64,000 nt of DNA from JABFXX01 sp964419605 (GTDB taxonomy: Bacteria; Myxococcota_A; Polyangia; Haliangiales; Haliangiaceae): the NCBI GenBank assembly GCA_964419605.1, contig CAYQQM010000010.1, positions 17,733 through 81,732 on the forward strand, written 5' to 3'. Positions 53,467-62,019 of the stretch are shown piece by piece. The notes beneath the pieces are model-generated. The model was given only the letters and a program-made list of their open reading frames with translations. It made no database searches and was not told the origin of the DNA. Positions within the stretch are counted from its first letter, which is position 1. Each line of letters starts with the position of its first letter. A program made the position numbers and the translations under genes.

Positions 53467-53925
53467 CTACTTCTCCTGAATGAGTTCGGGGAAGAAAATG
53501 CGCTGGAACAGTGGGAGGTCAAACTCCTGAGTGTGCCTGGTGTTAAAAAACGACCAAGCGTCGCGAGAAGCATCGTTATCGTCGTAGGTCGTCCCTTGTG
53601 CGCTGGCTGCTGCTTTCAACATCCTTGCAAGCGCCTCGGGCTTGAGAACTTTTCCGCCGTTCTCTGCGCAACTATCCGTCGCGTAGACCTCCCAGATTTT
53701 TTCCTGAGTTTGCTGAGCCACGTAGGTCCGGACCCGATCGATGATCGCTTGGCCACCCGAGTACGCCCGTTCCGGTTCACTGTAGGTTTTGGAAGGGTAA
53801 CAACCGATTTCCGCCAACATGGCTTTCCCCTGTTGTAGGAGCGAGAGAGGCTTTTCCGGGGGGGCTGGAACAGCCCCTTGGTCTGCAACTTTCATTACTT
53901 TGGGTATTCTTGAGGGGTCGCCCAC
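53467..53925 (-). CDS. Small unrecognised protein downstream of the lipase-like gene
   Basis: 152 residues with GTG start (an ATG at 53895 gives 142). Only 15 bases separate it from the lipase-like gene stop, so both are probably cotranscribed. The sequence has one Pro-rich N-terminus (APAPPEKPL-type), a helical segment LLQQGKAMLAEIG, a pair of cysteines (GCYPSK, TDSCAENGG) and a C-terminal aromatic stretch (AWSFFNTRHTQEFDLPLFQRIFFPELIQEK). No signal peptide. It could be a chaperone, an inhibitor or an immunity-type protein for its neighbour, but this is only from position. Confidence 0.5.
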   Translation of the reverse strand: MGDPSRIPKVMKVADQGAVPAPPEKPLSLLQQGKAMLAEIGCYPSKTYSEPERAYSGGQAIIDRVRTYVAQQTQEKIWEVYATDSCAENGGKVLKPEALARMLKAAASAQGTTYDDNDASRDAWSFFNTRHTQEFDLPLFQRIFFPELIQEK

Positions 53926-53940
53926 GGCTTTTCCATTATA

Positions 53941-55923
53941 TCAGTGCCCGCGCATGCTCAAAGCGTTTTCGCGCTGGAGTTGCCCGGGAACCATGTCCTC
54001 GTCGACCGAGTCTTTATCCGGGGGGTATCCGTGTCGGCTCAGCCACGGACCGACACCACTTCCGATCTCTGCAAACGGCGACTTATTGGCCGGCGATTCA
54101 CCGGTGAGATAGTCCAGCGCTGCGGCTTCCCACACAGGACGCCAGTGTTTGGCAGATAGCAGGTGGTCGAATGGAATGAGCCTGGTCCGGGCCGGATCGC
54201 ACGGGTGCTGGCCATCGCGTACGCGGAGGAACCCGTCATCTCCACCGCCGGCAAGTTTCACGGGCAGCATCTTCCATGTCATCACTTCACCCGTGGTCGG
54301 GAACGCTGCCTTAATGCGGCATTCGAGGATGATGTGTTCTGGGATGCGAACGCGGTGGGGTGCTAGATGCGGAATGGCCTCGGCTGCCTCCGATCCACCG
54401 AGCACTAACGCAAGGAATCGTAAGACCATGCCCAAAGGACTTTCATCGGCCAGCCGCGAACCGCCGAGCGGGGGAGATAAGGCGCGAATCGAGGCCTGGA
54501 TCGCCCGACCGCGAACATCCTCCCGCGCCAGCGTTAGTGTTTCGACAGCGGCCTGACTATGCGTATAGATGTCCACGTGCTCGCCAGCGGCATTGCCGGC
54601 CCGGGGCAATTCGATGCCGTACTGCTTGCCGTGCTTGCGAATGCTTTCGAATTCTTCCAGCAGCATGTCGCTCGCTGCCGGGATCGAATCGAAGCGATAC
54701 GTCGGTAGGCCGACTGCGAATATGCGTCCGAGCAGGTGCTCGGGCAGCGGCGTTCCGCTGTCGCGAAATAGATTGAGCAGCCATTCCAGCGGCTTGCCGA
54801 CCGCGCCCCATTCGCTTAAATCGACAGCTGGTTCGGCTTCCGGGAAATGCGTCAGTGGACGCAGTTGCGATTGTGGCGAATCGTCGTGGAACGGGTGACT
54901 GATGATGAGCTTGCCATCGGGCTTGAGCATGCTCGCCGGAACCATCAGCCAGCTTCGCCCATGTAGGACGCCACCAATGGACGACGCGCGTGTGACGGTG
55001 AACTTGCTCATCGGCGCATTGGGCGGCGGGCCGGCTTCGATCGCTTGTTTCACCGCCTCATCCGAATCGCCATCACTCCAGTTGGACAGAAATTTGTAGA
55101 CCTTTCCGAGCGGCCATTGTCGCCACACGGCCTTGGTCTTCGGTGCGAGCCGCCATAATTTTGGACCGTCAACGGCGACGACCTGATCCAACGGGGCATC
55201 CGCCGGTGCGATGACCGCATCGCGCAGCCGTTCCCGATATGCTTCGTCGGTGAGCCGGCGTTCACCTTCCGCCACCTGTTTGGGCGTGAGGTGAGTGTAA
55301 ATCTCGGTGACGGCGGCATCCTCGGTTTCCGACAGGTATCCGCTGTTTAACTCTTTGGCGAGGACCCACAAGTCGGTCCAATGCATGTCGGCGAAGCGGG
55401 GTTTGAGCCGCTCATACACGGCAAGCGCCACGTCGTCGCGCAGCGATGCGGGAATGTGATCTGCGTCAAAGAAGTGGAGGAGTGTCCCCGCCGGCAACCC
55501 GGGTTCGGTGAGAGCTCGAACCACGTCGTCTTTCCACGGTTTCAGCGGAGCTTGCGTGCCATCGTTGCGAAGGGTCCGCTCTGGCGAAGAGTAACTGCCA
55601 ACGTGTTGATAGATCGCGTGAGCGGCACGAGCACCGGTCGTTTGATCGCGGCGCTTGACCGCTTCGGCGTTGGGAGCGCGATGTGGAGGATACAGCCACG
55701 ACGACAAAACTGGAAAGTAATCGCTCGGGTCGTCGGCACTGGGCGAATAGGCATGATTGGCCGAAGTAAGAACTTGCTGAATCGTTTCACGACTATCGGG
55801 GGAAGCAGCTCCAACGCCGGGTTGCGCTTGCGGCGCTAGCACGCCAGGTTCTGGGGCGGGCCCATCGGAGCGCGGGGCGATTTGTCCCTGCGGTTGCTCA
55901 GTACTTCGTTCTGCGATGACCAT
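53941..55923 (-). CDS. Lipase-like alpha/beta-hydrolase protein without signal peptide
   Basis: 660 residues. The N-terminal 40 residues are Pro/Gln/Ala-rich and non-cleavable. Residues about 60-300 are of no recognised family. The C-terminal part matches a lipase fold: nucleophile elbow VDIYTHSQAAVETL with S456, then a conserved-type turn ASIRALSPPLGGSRLAD (compare lipase STPHRGSPLAD), acid candidate D562/D563 (GDDGFLRV) and His H587 (PFDHLL). The order Ser-Asp-His and spacing fit. Absence of a signal peptide and the Pro-rich head suggest a secretion-system cargo or an intracellular enzyme. The gene is divergent from the PQQ-dehydrogenase lipoprotein. Similarity was judged by eye. Confidence 0.6.
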   Translation of the reverse strand: MVIAERSTEQPQGQIAPRSDGPAPEPGVLAPQAQPGVGAASPDSRETIQQVLTSANHAYSPSADDPSDYFPVLSSWLYPPHRAPNAEAVKRRDQTTGARAAHAIYQHVGSYSSPERTLRNDGTQAPLKPWKDDVVRALTEPGLPAGTLLHFFDADHIPASLRDDVALAVYERLKPRFADMHWTDLWVLAKELNSGYLSETEDAAVTEIYTHLTPKQVAEGERRLTDEAYRERLRDAVIAPADAPLDQVVAVDGPKLWRLAPKTKAVWRQWPLGKVYKFLSNWSDGDSDEAVKQAIEAGPPPNAPMSKFTVTRASSIGGVLHGRSWLMVPASMLKPDGKLIISHPFHDDSPQSQLRPLTHFPEAEPAVDLSEWGAVGKPLEWLLNLFRDSGTPLPEHLLGRIFAVGLPTYRFDSIPAASDMLLEEFESIRKHGKQYGIELPRAGNAAGEHVDIYTHSQAAVETLTLAREDVRGRAIQASIRALSPPLGGSRLADESPLGMVLRFLALVLGGSEAAEAIPHLAPHRVRIPEHIILECRIKAAFPTTGEVMTWKMLPVKLAGGGDDGFLRVRDGQHPCDPARTRLIPFDHLLSAKHWRPVWEAAALDYLTGESPANKSPFAEIGSGVGPWLSRHGYPPDKDSVDEDMVPGQLQRENALSMRGH

Positions 55924-56090
55924 CGTCGATACCGCTGTGACGCAGAGGCCCGGACAATGTAGACAATTTGATACGTAGGTACCACTAGTTTTTTTTGCTT
56001 CGCATACAGCTGGTTGCGTCGGCCCGCAGCGCTATGCGGCGATTTCATAGAGTCGAGTTGTGCCGCCGGCCAACTGACTTATAGTCTGGC

Positions 56091-58298
56091 ATGCCCACGG
56101 GACGCATCCGCTTTCTTATTGGCTTAATGAGTTTGATCTCGTGCAGTGGCGGTTCCATTACCGAGCCTGTTGCAACGAAGTTTGGGCTGGATCAGCGCCC
56201 GCAGAACACGTCATGCGTAGCGCGCGACCGACCTCTGCCAACCGCAAGCGGATCTCAGGGCGTTGCGCTCGTGCGGCAATGGCCGGGGCTCACGTTCACT
56301 CAGCCGATTTATCTGACGCAAGCCCCAGGCGATCGTTCGAAATGGTACGTGGTTCAGCAGGGCGGAAAGGTGCGCGTGTTTCCCAGCACGGCGACCGCCG
56401 ATACCGACGTCAAGGACTTTGTCAGCGTTGCCGTGAACACAAGCTATTACGAGGCTGGACTATTGGGCTTTGCGTTTGACCCCGGCTGGCAAACCAACCA
56501 TCAAGCGTACCTGTCGTACACGCGCAATGTTGCCAATGGAGACCCCCTTCCTCCCGCCAGTTGCCCCAATCCGGTCCGCCCGTTTACGTCGGTGATCGCG
56601 CGCTATCAAAGCTCCAATGGCGGCGCCACTCTCAACCAAGGGCCCGACGAAATTCTGACGATAGGCCAGCCGAGCGTCTATCATAACGGTGGCAACATCC
56701 AGTTCGGCAACGATGGCAAGTTGTACGTTGGATTTGGCGACGGTGGTCCCGGCAACGATCCGTGTGACTCCGGCCAAGATAAGAACTCGTTGTTCGGCAA
56801 GATCCTCCGGATCGATGTCACATCTGCCGCGGCCGGGACGTACAAAACGCCTCCAGACAACCCGTTTTTCGGCGTCGCCAATGCCAAGCCGGAAATCTGG
56901 GCCTTGGGGTTTCGCAACCCGTGGCGGTGGAGTTTTGATAATGCGACGGGAGACCTGTGGCTGGGCGATGTGGGCCAAAACGCGTGGGAGGAGATCGACC
57001 AAGTGGTCAAAGGCAATAACTACGGCTGGAAGATTTGTGAAGGCAAACATCGCCGTGGCAGCACTACGGAACTGTGCGCAACACCTGGACTGACCGATCC
57101 GGTGGTCGAACATGGGCGCACCGAGGCCAATGCGATCACGGGCGGGTACGTCTACCGCGGCAGCGCAATTCCGAGTTTGTTGGGGGCGTATATCTACGGC
57201 GATTACATCAAAGGCACGATATGGGCGCTTACCACAGATGCTACCGGCAAGCGCGTGACAAAACCGATCCTGCAGGCTGTGCCAAACAGCCTCGTATCTT
57301 TTGGTCAAGACAACGATGGGGAGTTGTATGTCGTGCAAATCTCCGGCGAGATCTTCAAGCTCGTGCCGACTGGCACCCCCGTGGACGACCCATTCCCCAA
57401 ACTGCTATCGCAGACTGGCTGCGTAGATGCAGCGGATGCGACCAAGCCGGCCAGTGGCGTACTCCCCTACGACGTGAACTCTCCCCTGTGGTCGGACGGC
57501 GCGACCAAGGAGCGATTCTTCGCCATTCCCGACGGCACGACGATCGCAATCGGCAGCGATGGCGATTGGGATCTGCCGATCGGCTCGGTGACGATGAAGC
57601 ACTTCAGCGTCGGCGACAAACGAATTGAAACGCGGCTGTTTATGCGCCATGCCGACGGCGAGTGGGCCGGATATAGCTACGAGTGGAACGATGCAGGCAC
57701 CGATGCAACGTTGCTGCCCGGAGCAAAAACCAAACCACTGGACTCCGGCGCCATGTGGACCTACCCGAGCCGTGCGCAATGCCTTGCCTGTCACTCGCAG
57801 GGCGCCGGAAGGACGCTAGGGCTCGAAAACGCGCAGCTCAACCGAGACGCGGTCTACACCTCAACCGCCCGAGTCTCAAATCAGCTCACGACTCTCGATC
57901 ACATTGGCATGTTCACAATCGCGCTCGACCCGGATGAAAGCCATTGGCCTCATCTCGTCGATCCGGCGGGCACCGATCCGATCGACGCGCGCGCGCGCAG
58001 TTATCTGCACGCAAATTGCTCCCACTGTCACAGGCCGATGGGTGGCGGCGGTGGCGCAATCGATCTGCGATTCTCGCGGGACTTCATCGACACCAACACG
58101 TGCAATCAAGACAGCATGCGCGGCCCGGTCGGCACCGCGACCAAAATCTTGGTCCCAAGCGATCCGACATCCAGCATCATGGCGCTGCGCCTCCACGCCA
58201 CCGACGATAAGCGCATGCCTCCGCTCGCCGTCAGAATCCCGGATCCCACGGGATCCGTGATCGACGAATGGATCACATCGATCACGGCATGCCCGTAG
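56091..58298 (+). CDS. Lipoprotein: PQQ-dependent sugar dehydrogenase domain plus diheme C-terminal domain
   Basis: 735 residues. A lipobox lies early (LMSLISCSGG). Residues about 55-440 match the soluble glucose/sorbosone dehydrogenase beta propeller (YVVQQGGKVRVF, EAGLLGFAFDP, PSVYHNGGNIQFGNDGKLYVGFGDGG, ALGFRNPWRWSFD, GDVGQNAWEEID, YIYGDYIKGTIWALT). The C-terminal about 280 residues carry two CXXCH haem-binding motifs (C564LACH and C643SHCH) within the family of proteins with SDGATKERFFAIPDG and ANCSHCHRPMGGG. It would oxidise sugars and pass electrons via its own haems on the cell surface or periplasm. A similar tail ends the protein at 58784-61000. Confidence 0.85.
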   Translation: MPTGRIRFLIGLMSLISCSGGSITEPVATKFGLDQRPQNTSCVARDRPLPTASGSQGVALVRQWPGLTFTQPIYLTQAPGDRSKWYVVQQGGKVRVFPSTATADTDVKDFVSVAVNTSYYEAGLLGFAFDPGWQTNHQAYLSYTRNVANGDPLPPASCPNPVRPFTSVIARYQSSNGGATLNQGPDEILTIGQPSVYHNGGNIQFGNDGKLYVGFGDGGPGNDPCDSGQDKNSLFGKILRIDVTSAAAGTYKTPPDNPFFGVANAKPEIWALGFRNPWRWSFDNATGDLWLGDVGQNAWEEIDQVVKGNNYGWKICEGKHRRGSTTELCATPGLTDPVVEHGRTEANAITGGYVYRGSAIPSLLGAYIYGDYIKGTIWALTTDATGKRVTKPILQAVPNSLVSFGQDNDGELYVVQISGEIFKLVPTGTPVDDPFPKLLSQTGCVDAADATKPASGVLPYDVNSPLWSDGATKERFFAIPDGTTIAIGSDGDWDLPIGSVTMKHFSVGDKRIETRLFMRHADGEWAGYSYEWNDAGTDATLLPGAKTKPLDSGAMWTYPSRAQCLACHSQGAGRTLGLENAQLNRDAVYTSTARVSNQLTTLDHIGMFTIALDPDESHWPHLVDPAGTDPIDARARSYLHANCSHCHRPMGGGGGAIDLRFSRDFIDTNTCNQDSMRGPVGTATKILVPSDPTSSIMALRLHATDDKRMPPLAVRIPDPTGSVIDEWITSITACP

Positions 58299-58783
58299 CT
58301 CGGCCCGGTTTCCTTCCGATTCGGCCGTCAGTGGTTATCGCCTCGCCCGCGACTGTACGGCCGAGGAGCGCCTCCTCCCAGTCGATCCCAAGCCGACGCA
58401 CCTCGCGAGCAATTGCTTGCGCGACCGCGCAATGCCTTGTGCCAATCAAGGCTTCCCGTAAGTTCGAATTGGCTGAGCTTCGGGTAAGTGAACGTGATCA
58501 CTAGCACGTGTGCGCCGACCCGGTAGTTCGTTCCCGAATTACAGCGATGCGAAATCTCGAGAAGAGTTCAAGGGATACCCGAATGTGATTGTTCTCACAT
58601 CCATTGTTGTGAAAAGGCCCTTCCTTTTAGATCGCAGAGGAGAGGATCGAGAGGATCGGCACGTACTTTGCTTACCTGACGGGGATGCACTGCATGAACC
58701 CCCATCAGCACGCGACTACGGTCGTTGCGAGTACCGCTTTGGCAAGTCCCAAACGAACGGCCCAATCGTAGGAACTAATATCC
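58299..58783. other. 485-bp intergenic region, possible decayed coding sequence on minus strand
   Basis: No intact gene is supported. On the minus strand a protein-like frame ending at 58282 (read REVRRLGIDWEEALLGRTV) opens at about 58445, and a second frame just upstream reads VGAHVLVITFTYPKLSQF; together they look like a frameshifted remnant. A plus-strand frame of 96 codons at 58510-58800 lacks coding features. An AGAGGAGAGGAT-type purine tract lies at about 58636-58650. Confidence 0.3.
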
Positions 58784-61000
58784 ATGATCAAAGTTCGTAA
58801 GCGGCCACAATATTGCAATACCCTCCTGCCCATTGCGAGCGTGCTTTGGCTTGCGCTACAAGGCTGTACCGTTGGAGGCGATGGACCGCCTGGTCCTCCT
58901 GCACCAGACGCCGGCCCCGAGCCACTCGGCAAGGAAACTGGTTTCATCGGTGGTTTTGTGGCTGCGCGCACAAGCCGCCTTGCATTTTCGACCACACCGT
59001 CCCCTCCCCAGCCGTTTTCGGTAGCCGAAGGCGAATTGTGGCTGCAAGCGGTGACTACGGCGGAAGGGCTGCGAATTCTTCATTTTGACATGAAGCGCAG
59101 CAATCCAACGCCACATCTTCCTGTCAAGGACTTTAGGGTACCGCTTGCGGGGAAGGGGAAAACGATCCTTACGTATGCTCAACAACAACTCTATTTGTGG
59201 GACTCTCCGACCAAAACGATCTACAGCGTGAATGCACTTACCGGACAAGTGAACAACGCCGTCGTTACGGATCCTCAACTTGGAGGCCACATTTTTCAGG
59301 CCAAGGTTTTGGATAACGCACTCTATGTGCGCAGCGGTGAGCCGACTGCTGACTCGACGGATCCCTCAAATTTTTCCATCTACGACCTGTCGACTGGAAA
59401 GTTCGTGAGTTCGAAGGTCGTAGGCAGTTCCTTTCTCGTCGAAGACCACTGGCTACTGCAATATTCGGAATATCCGTATCCAAAGAGGCTCGAGATCTAT
59501 GATCTGGCTATGCCAACCGTGCCAACTCTAGTGCAAACGTTTGAACCGCCGATGGGATATAATAGAATATATGAATACTATACTCACATAAGCTCTGATT
59601 ATCTTTGCATACAGTTCCAAGATCTAAGTTCTTCTCAGAAAGAGAAGACACGAATCTTTCAGTGGAACCGAGAACAAAAACAGTTTGGAAGTCCGTTTGA
59701 TCTTACTTCGTTTGGGTGCGATGGAATTCTCGGCGACGTGATTATCGTTACCGGCATCGGAAGCAGCGAAGCTGCGACATTTCAGCAAGTCGGCCCCGAA
59801 GGGACTGTTCCACATGTTATCGCGACCACAGGCTGCAGCCCCTTTGGAACGGAGCAATCCAAGGACTTCATCACCTGCAACGACATCAAGGGACGGCTCT
59901 ACGGAGCGGCGATCGACAGCGAGAGCCTGAAGCACAAGAATCTAGAAACCAAGCTGCTCGTCAACACGCCGCCCGGAAGAGCCGGGCTAAGCTTTTTCCA
60001 CATCGTGGGTTCTCGAGTCATTGTGGATCCGGCAACCGATCAACAGTCGACGCTGGTATTCGGCCCGGATGTACCCCCGCAGTCGAAAGGCAATATCGTT
60101 TGTGACACTGCGAACGACGGGGAGGATCAGAGCGCGTGCTTCGAGACGCTCACCGGCCCGTATCAAGACTACTTTATCAATGGCATTCCCTATGAGCCCA
60201 AATATCCATTGTATAGCGACGGCGCCGAAAAGGCTCGAGCGCTCTATCTGCCCCCTGGCCAAACGATCGACACCAGCGACCCCGATGGCTGGGTATTTCC
60301 GGTCGGAACCAAAGCCTGGAAGGAATTCAGGTCGCCCACTACGCCCGGAGGACCAGCGTCTGCGTACGAAATTCGCACCTTCGAAAAGTTCCAGCCAGGC
60401 GCTGGGGCGGACAAATGGAAGGCCGCTGTATTCGTCCGGGACGGCATTTCCATTACGTGGGGGAAACGCGATCCAAACGACGCCACGATTCTTCGCAGCC
60501 AGGCTACCCATGACGCAAAAGTGCCTCACGTCGGAATGTGCAACACGTGCCATGGCGCCGCGAAGGACAAACTGCTGGGCTTCGATGCGGTAGATCTATC
60601 GGGCCAGCCGGGAAGCGCTTCGCTTGCTGCGCTAGCCACGCGAGGTCTCTTGAGTACTCCCGCTCCCCAGCCCGCCGAAATCCAAGGATCGGAAAAGGCG
60701 AAGGCGGCTTTAGGGTACATGCACAACAATTGCGGTACATGCCACCATCCACAGGGCCCAGCCGCATCCACTGGCTTGTTCTTTCGGCACTCGAATACGG
60801 CCACGAGCTTGCAGACCGAGAACGCCTATAAGACCTTGACCGCTGGTCCAACACCTCGTGTGGTCGCCAAGAATCCGGCGGGGAGTATCGTATTCCAGCG
60901 AGTCACCAGCACGACCGCACCCATGCCGCCCCCGCTACTGAACCAGAAGTTGGATCCAGCGATCAAGACTCTTTTCCAGAACTGGATCAACGAACTATAA
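58784..61000 (+). CDS. Lipoprotein with beta-propeller-like N-terminal part and diheme C-terminal domain
   Basis: 738 residues. Lipobox ASVLWLALQGC. After a Pro/Gly linker, residues about 70-430 are beta-strand-rich and propeller-like but do not match the PQQ-binding motifs of its neighbour. The C-terminal about 290 residues are homologous in layout to the preceding lipoprotein: YPLYSDGAEKARALYLPPGQ, WVFPVGTKAWKEF, and two haem motifs C586NTCH and C650GTCH, ending in MPPPLL and a final amphipathic helix. The order (SDG..., CxxCH, CxxCH, MPPP) is shared. This points to a pair of related redox lipoproteins formed by swapping the N-terminal half. Bases about 59555-59660 are strikingly AT-rich compared with the flanks. 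Confidence 0.8.
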   Translation: MIKVRKRPQYCNTLLPIASVLWLALQGCTVGGDGPPGPPAPDAGPEPLGKETGFIGGFVAARTSRLAFSTTPSPPQPFSVAEGELWLQAVTTAEGLRILHFDMKRSNPTPHLPVKDFRVPLAGKGKTILTYAQQQLYLWDSPTKTIYSVNALTGQVNNAVVTDPQLGGHIFQAKVLDNALYVRSGEPTADSTDPSNFSIYDLSTGKFVSSKVVGSSFLVEDHWLLQYSEYPYPKRLEIYDLAMPTVPTLVQTFEPPMGYNRIYEYYTHISSDYLCIQFQDLSSSQKEKTRIFQWNREQKQFGSPFDLTSFGCDGILGDVIIVTGIGSSEAATFQQVGPEGTVPHVIATTGCSPFGTEQSKDFITCNDIKGRLYGAAIDSESLKHKNLETKLLVNTPPGRAGLSFFHIVGSRVIVDPATDQQSTLVFGPDVPPQSKGNIVCDTANDGEDQSACFETLTGPYQDYFINGIPYEPKYPLYSDGAEKARALYLPPGQTIDTSDPDGWVFPVGTKAWKEFRSPTTPGGPASAYEIRTFEKFQPGAGADKWKAAVFVRDGISITWGKRDPNDATILRSQATHDAKVPHVGMCNTCHGAAKDKLLGFDAVDLSGQPGSASLAALATRGLLSTPAPQPAEIQGSEKAKAALGYMHNNCGTCHHPQGPAASTGLFFRHSNTATSLQTENAYKTLTAGPTPRVVAKNPAGSIVFQRVTSTTAPMPPPLLNQKLDPAIKTLFQNWINEL

Positions 61001-61015
61001 GAAGGCGCTTCCGGG

Positions 61016-61037
61016 TTTCGGGTGGGTCGCCACGAAG
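61016..61037 (+). repeat. Intergenic stem-loop, copy 2 of a repeated hairpin
   Basis: TTTCG-GGTG-GGT-CGCC-A-CGAAG: the stem, three-base loop and single bulge match the hairpin at 36843-36864, and the following GATG is shared. It lies 15 bases after a stop codon. Confidence 0.45.
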
Positions 61038-61193
61038 ATGGCGACCGGAAATTCTACTCCCTACGGGTCGTGGCCGTTCCCCTGATCGTGGTCGTTCCCG
61101 TGGTCGTGGCCGCGCGCGGGAACGAGAACGATACCGTAGCCGTGATCAACTCCGACGATCATGGATCCACGAGGGAACAGGACAAGACATCGC

Positions 61194-61228
61194 TGACACT
61201 TCACCGTGGACTTCATTGACAAGTGTCA
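61194..61228. repeat. TGACACTT / AAGTGTCA inverted repeat, candidate transposon end
   Basis: TGACACTT at 61194-61201 and AAGTGTCA at 61221-61228 sit just beyond the end of the transposase remnant, within GACAAGTGTCAAC. Ends of integrase-type insertion sequences often carry such TGACAAGTGTCA words. Confidence 0.35.
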
Positions 61229-61258
61229 ACTGACGGCATGCTGTTTGGTGGTAGGGAA

Positions 61259-61453
61259 TCAACCCACGAGAGAATGTAGCTGGTCCGGCCCGAGGTTGGC
61301 AATCTCAAGCTCGCCGAGGGGCATGGCTTTTAGCCAAACACGGTGCCACATGCCGCGGGTTGGCTCCAGCGCGACGACATGTCCTCGGAGTGCTGTGGAT
61401 AAGAAGTACTCCTCGCCGCAGACCGAGATGCTGCCGCATGGACCGACATTCAT
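61259..61453 (-). pseudogene. C-terminal remnant of an integrase-type (IS481/IS3-like) transposase
   Basis: A 64-codon frame reading GSISVCGEEYFLSTALRGHV, ALEPTRGMWHRVWLKAMPLGEL, then IANLGPDQLHSLVG. This is the usual tail of IS481/IS3-like transposases: G.I...G..YFLS.AL.G..V.LE.....W.V.....LG.L. The DDE catalytic core is absent; the sequence upstream on the minus strand (beyond 61453) has no related frame but contains the tandem CCCTACTTTC CCCTACTTTC at about 61480-61500. So this is a decayed insertion. Confidence 0.55.
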
Positions 61454-61637
61454 GACCCATATGCTACGGCGCGGCTGCCCTACTTTCCCCTACTTTCTAC
61501 GTCGGCAATTAAATCAGATGGTTATGATTCGCCGACGATGACCTATACCCAGATCAGGCGCCTACCGAAAATGCGCTAAGCCATTGAAACAGAACGCATT
61601 GTGCACCTGGGTTCGGAGGAACGATTGAATTTATGGA

Positions 61638-61680
61638 CTCATATATGCTATGTAATATCGCATAAGAGTTCATATATGAG
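61638..61680. promoter_or_regulatory. Operator candidates: paired CTCATATATG / CATATATGAG palindromes upstream of hipB
   Basis: Ten-base perfect inverted repeat arms at 61638-61647 and 61671-61680; each contains the self-complementary octamer CATATATG, spaced 31 bases start to start (three helical turns). Between them lies ATGCTATGTAATATCGCAT (61645-61663), an imperfect dyad with a -10-like TATGTAATAT. The second arm overlaps the GAGG ribosome binding site of the antitoxin gene at 61678-61681, so binding would block transcription and translation of the operon. Confidence 0.55.
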
Positions 61681-61686
61681 GCATTA

Positions 61687-62019
61687 ATGCGTTCCTCCGT
61701 AGAAGATGTGCTCCCCTCCAAACTGCGCCGTGGCCTGAAGAAGTTCGGGGAGGACATCAGCGTGGCGCGGCGCAAGCGGCGTCTGACCGTCGCGATGATG
61801 GCTGAGCGCGTTGGAGTTGCCCAAAGCACGTACCTACGCGCAGAAAACGGTGACCCAAAGGTGGCCTTTGGTGTGTATGCGATGGTGCTGTTCATCCTGG
61901 GCTTCGGCGATGTGATTGCGAACCTGATCGACGCTCGCGAGGACGATCAGGGGCTTCTGCTCGATGTCGAGCGCGTGCCAAAACGCATTCGCGCAAGAAA
62001 GAACCCGACGCCGTCATGA
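61687..62019 (+). CDS. hipB: HipB-like Xre-family antitoxin/repressor
   Basis: 110 residues. A helix-turn-helix of the Xre/Cro type is visible: DISVARRKRRLTVAMMAERVGVAQSTYLRAENGDPKVAFGVYAMVLFILG. GAGG precedes the ATG at 61687 by five bases. It is coupled by ATGA overlap to the hipA gene. HipB proteins bind palindromic operators to autoregulate hipBA and neutralise HipA; the palindromes just upstream fit this. Confidence 0.85.
   Translation: MRSSVEDVLPSKLRRGLKKFGEDISVARRKRRLTVAMMAERVGVAQSTYLRAENGDPKVAFGVYAMVLFILGFGDVIANLIDAREDDQGLLLDVERVPKRIRARKNPTPS

Larger units (their letters stand above)
61001..61258. other. Intergenic region with hairpin, degenerate repeats and TGACACTT inverted repeat
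   Basis: Starts with a hairpin (61016-61037) just after the diheme gene, continues with degenerate GTCGTGGCCGTTCCC-type units at about 61066-61125, and ends with the inverted repeat TGACACTT/AAGTGTCA. No gene is supported. Confidence 0.5.
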
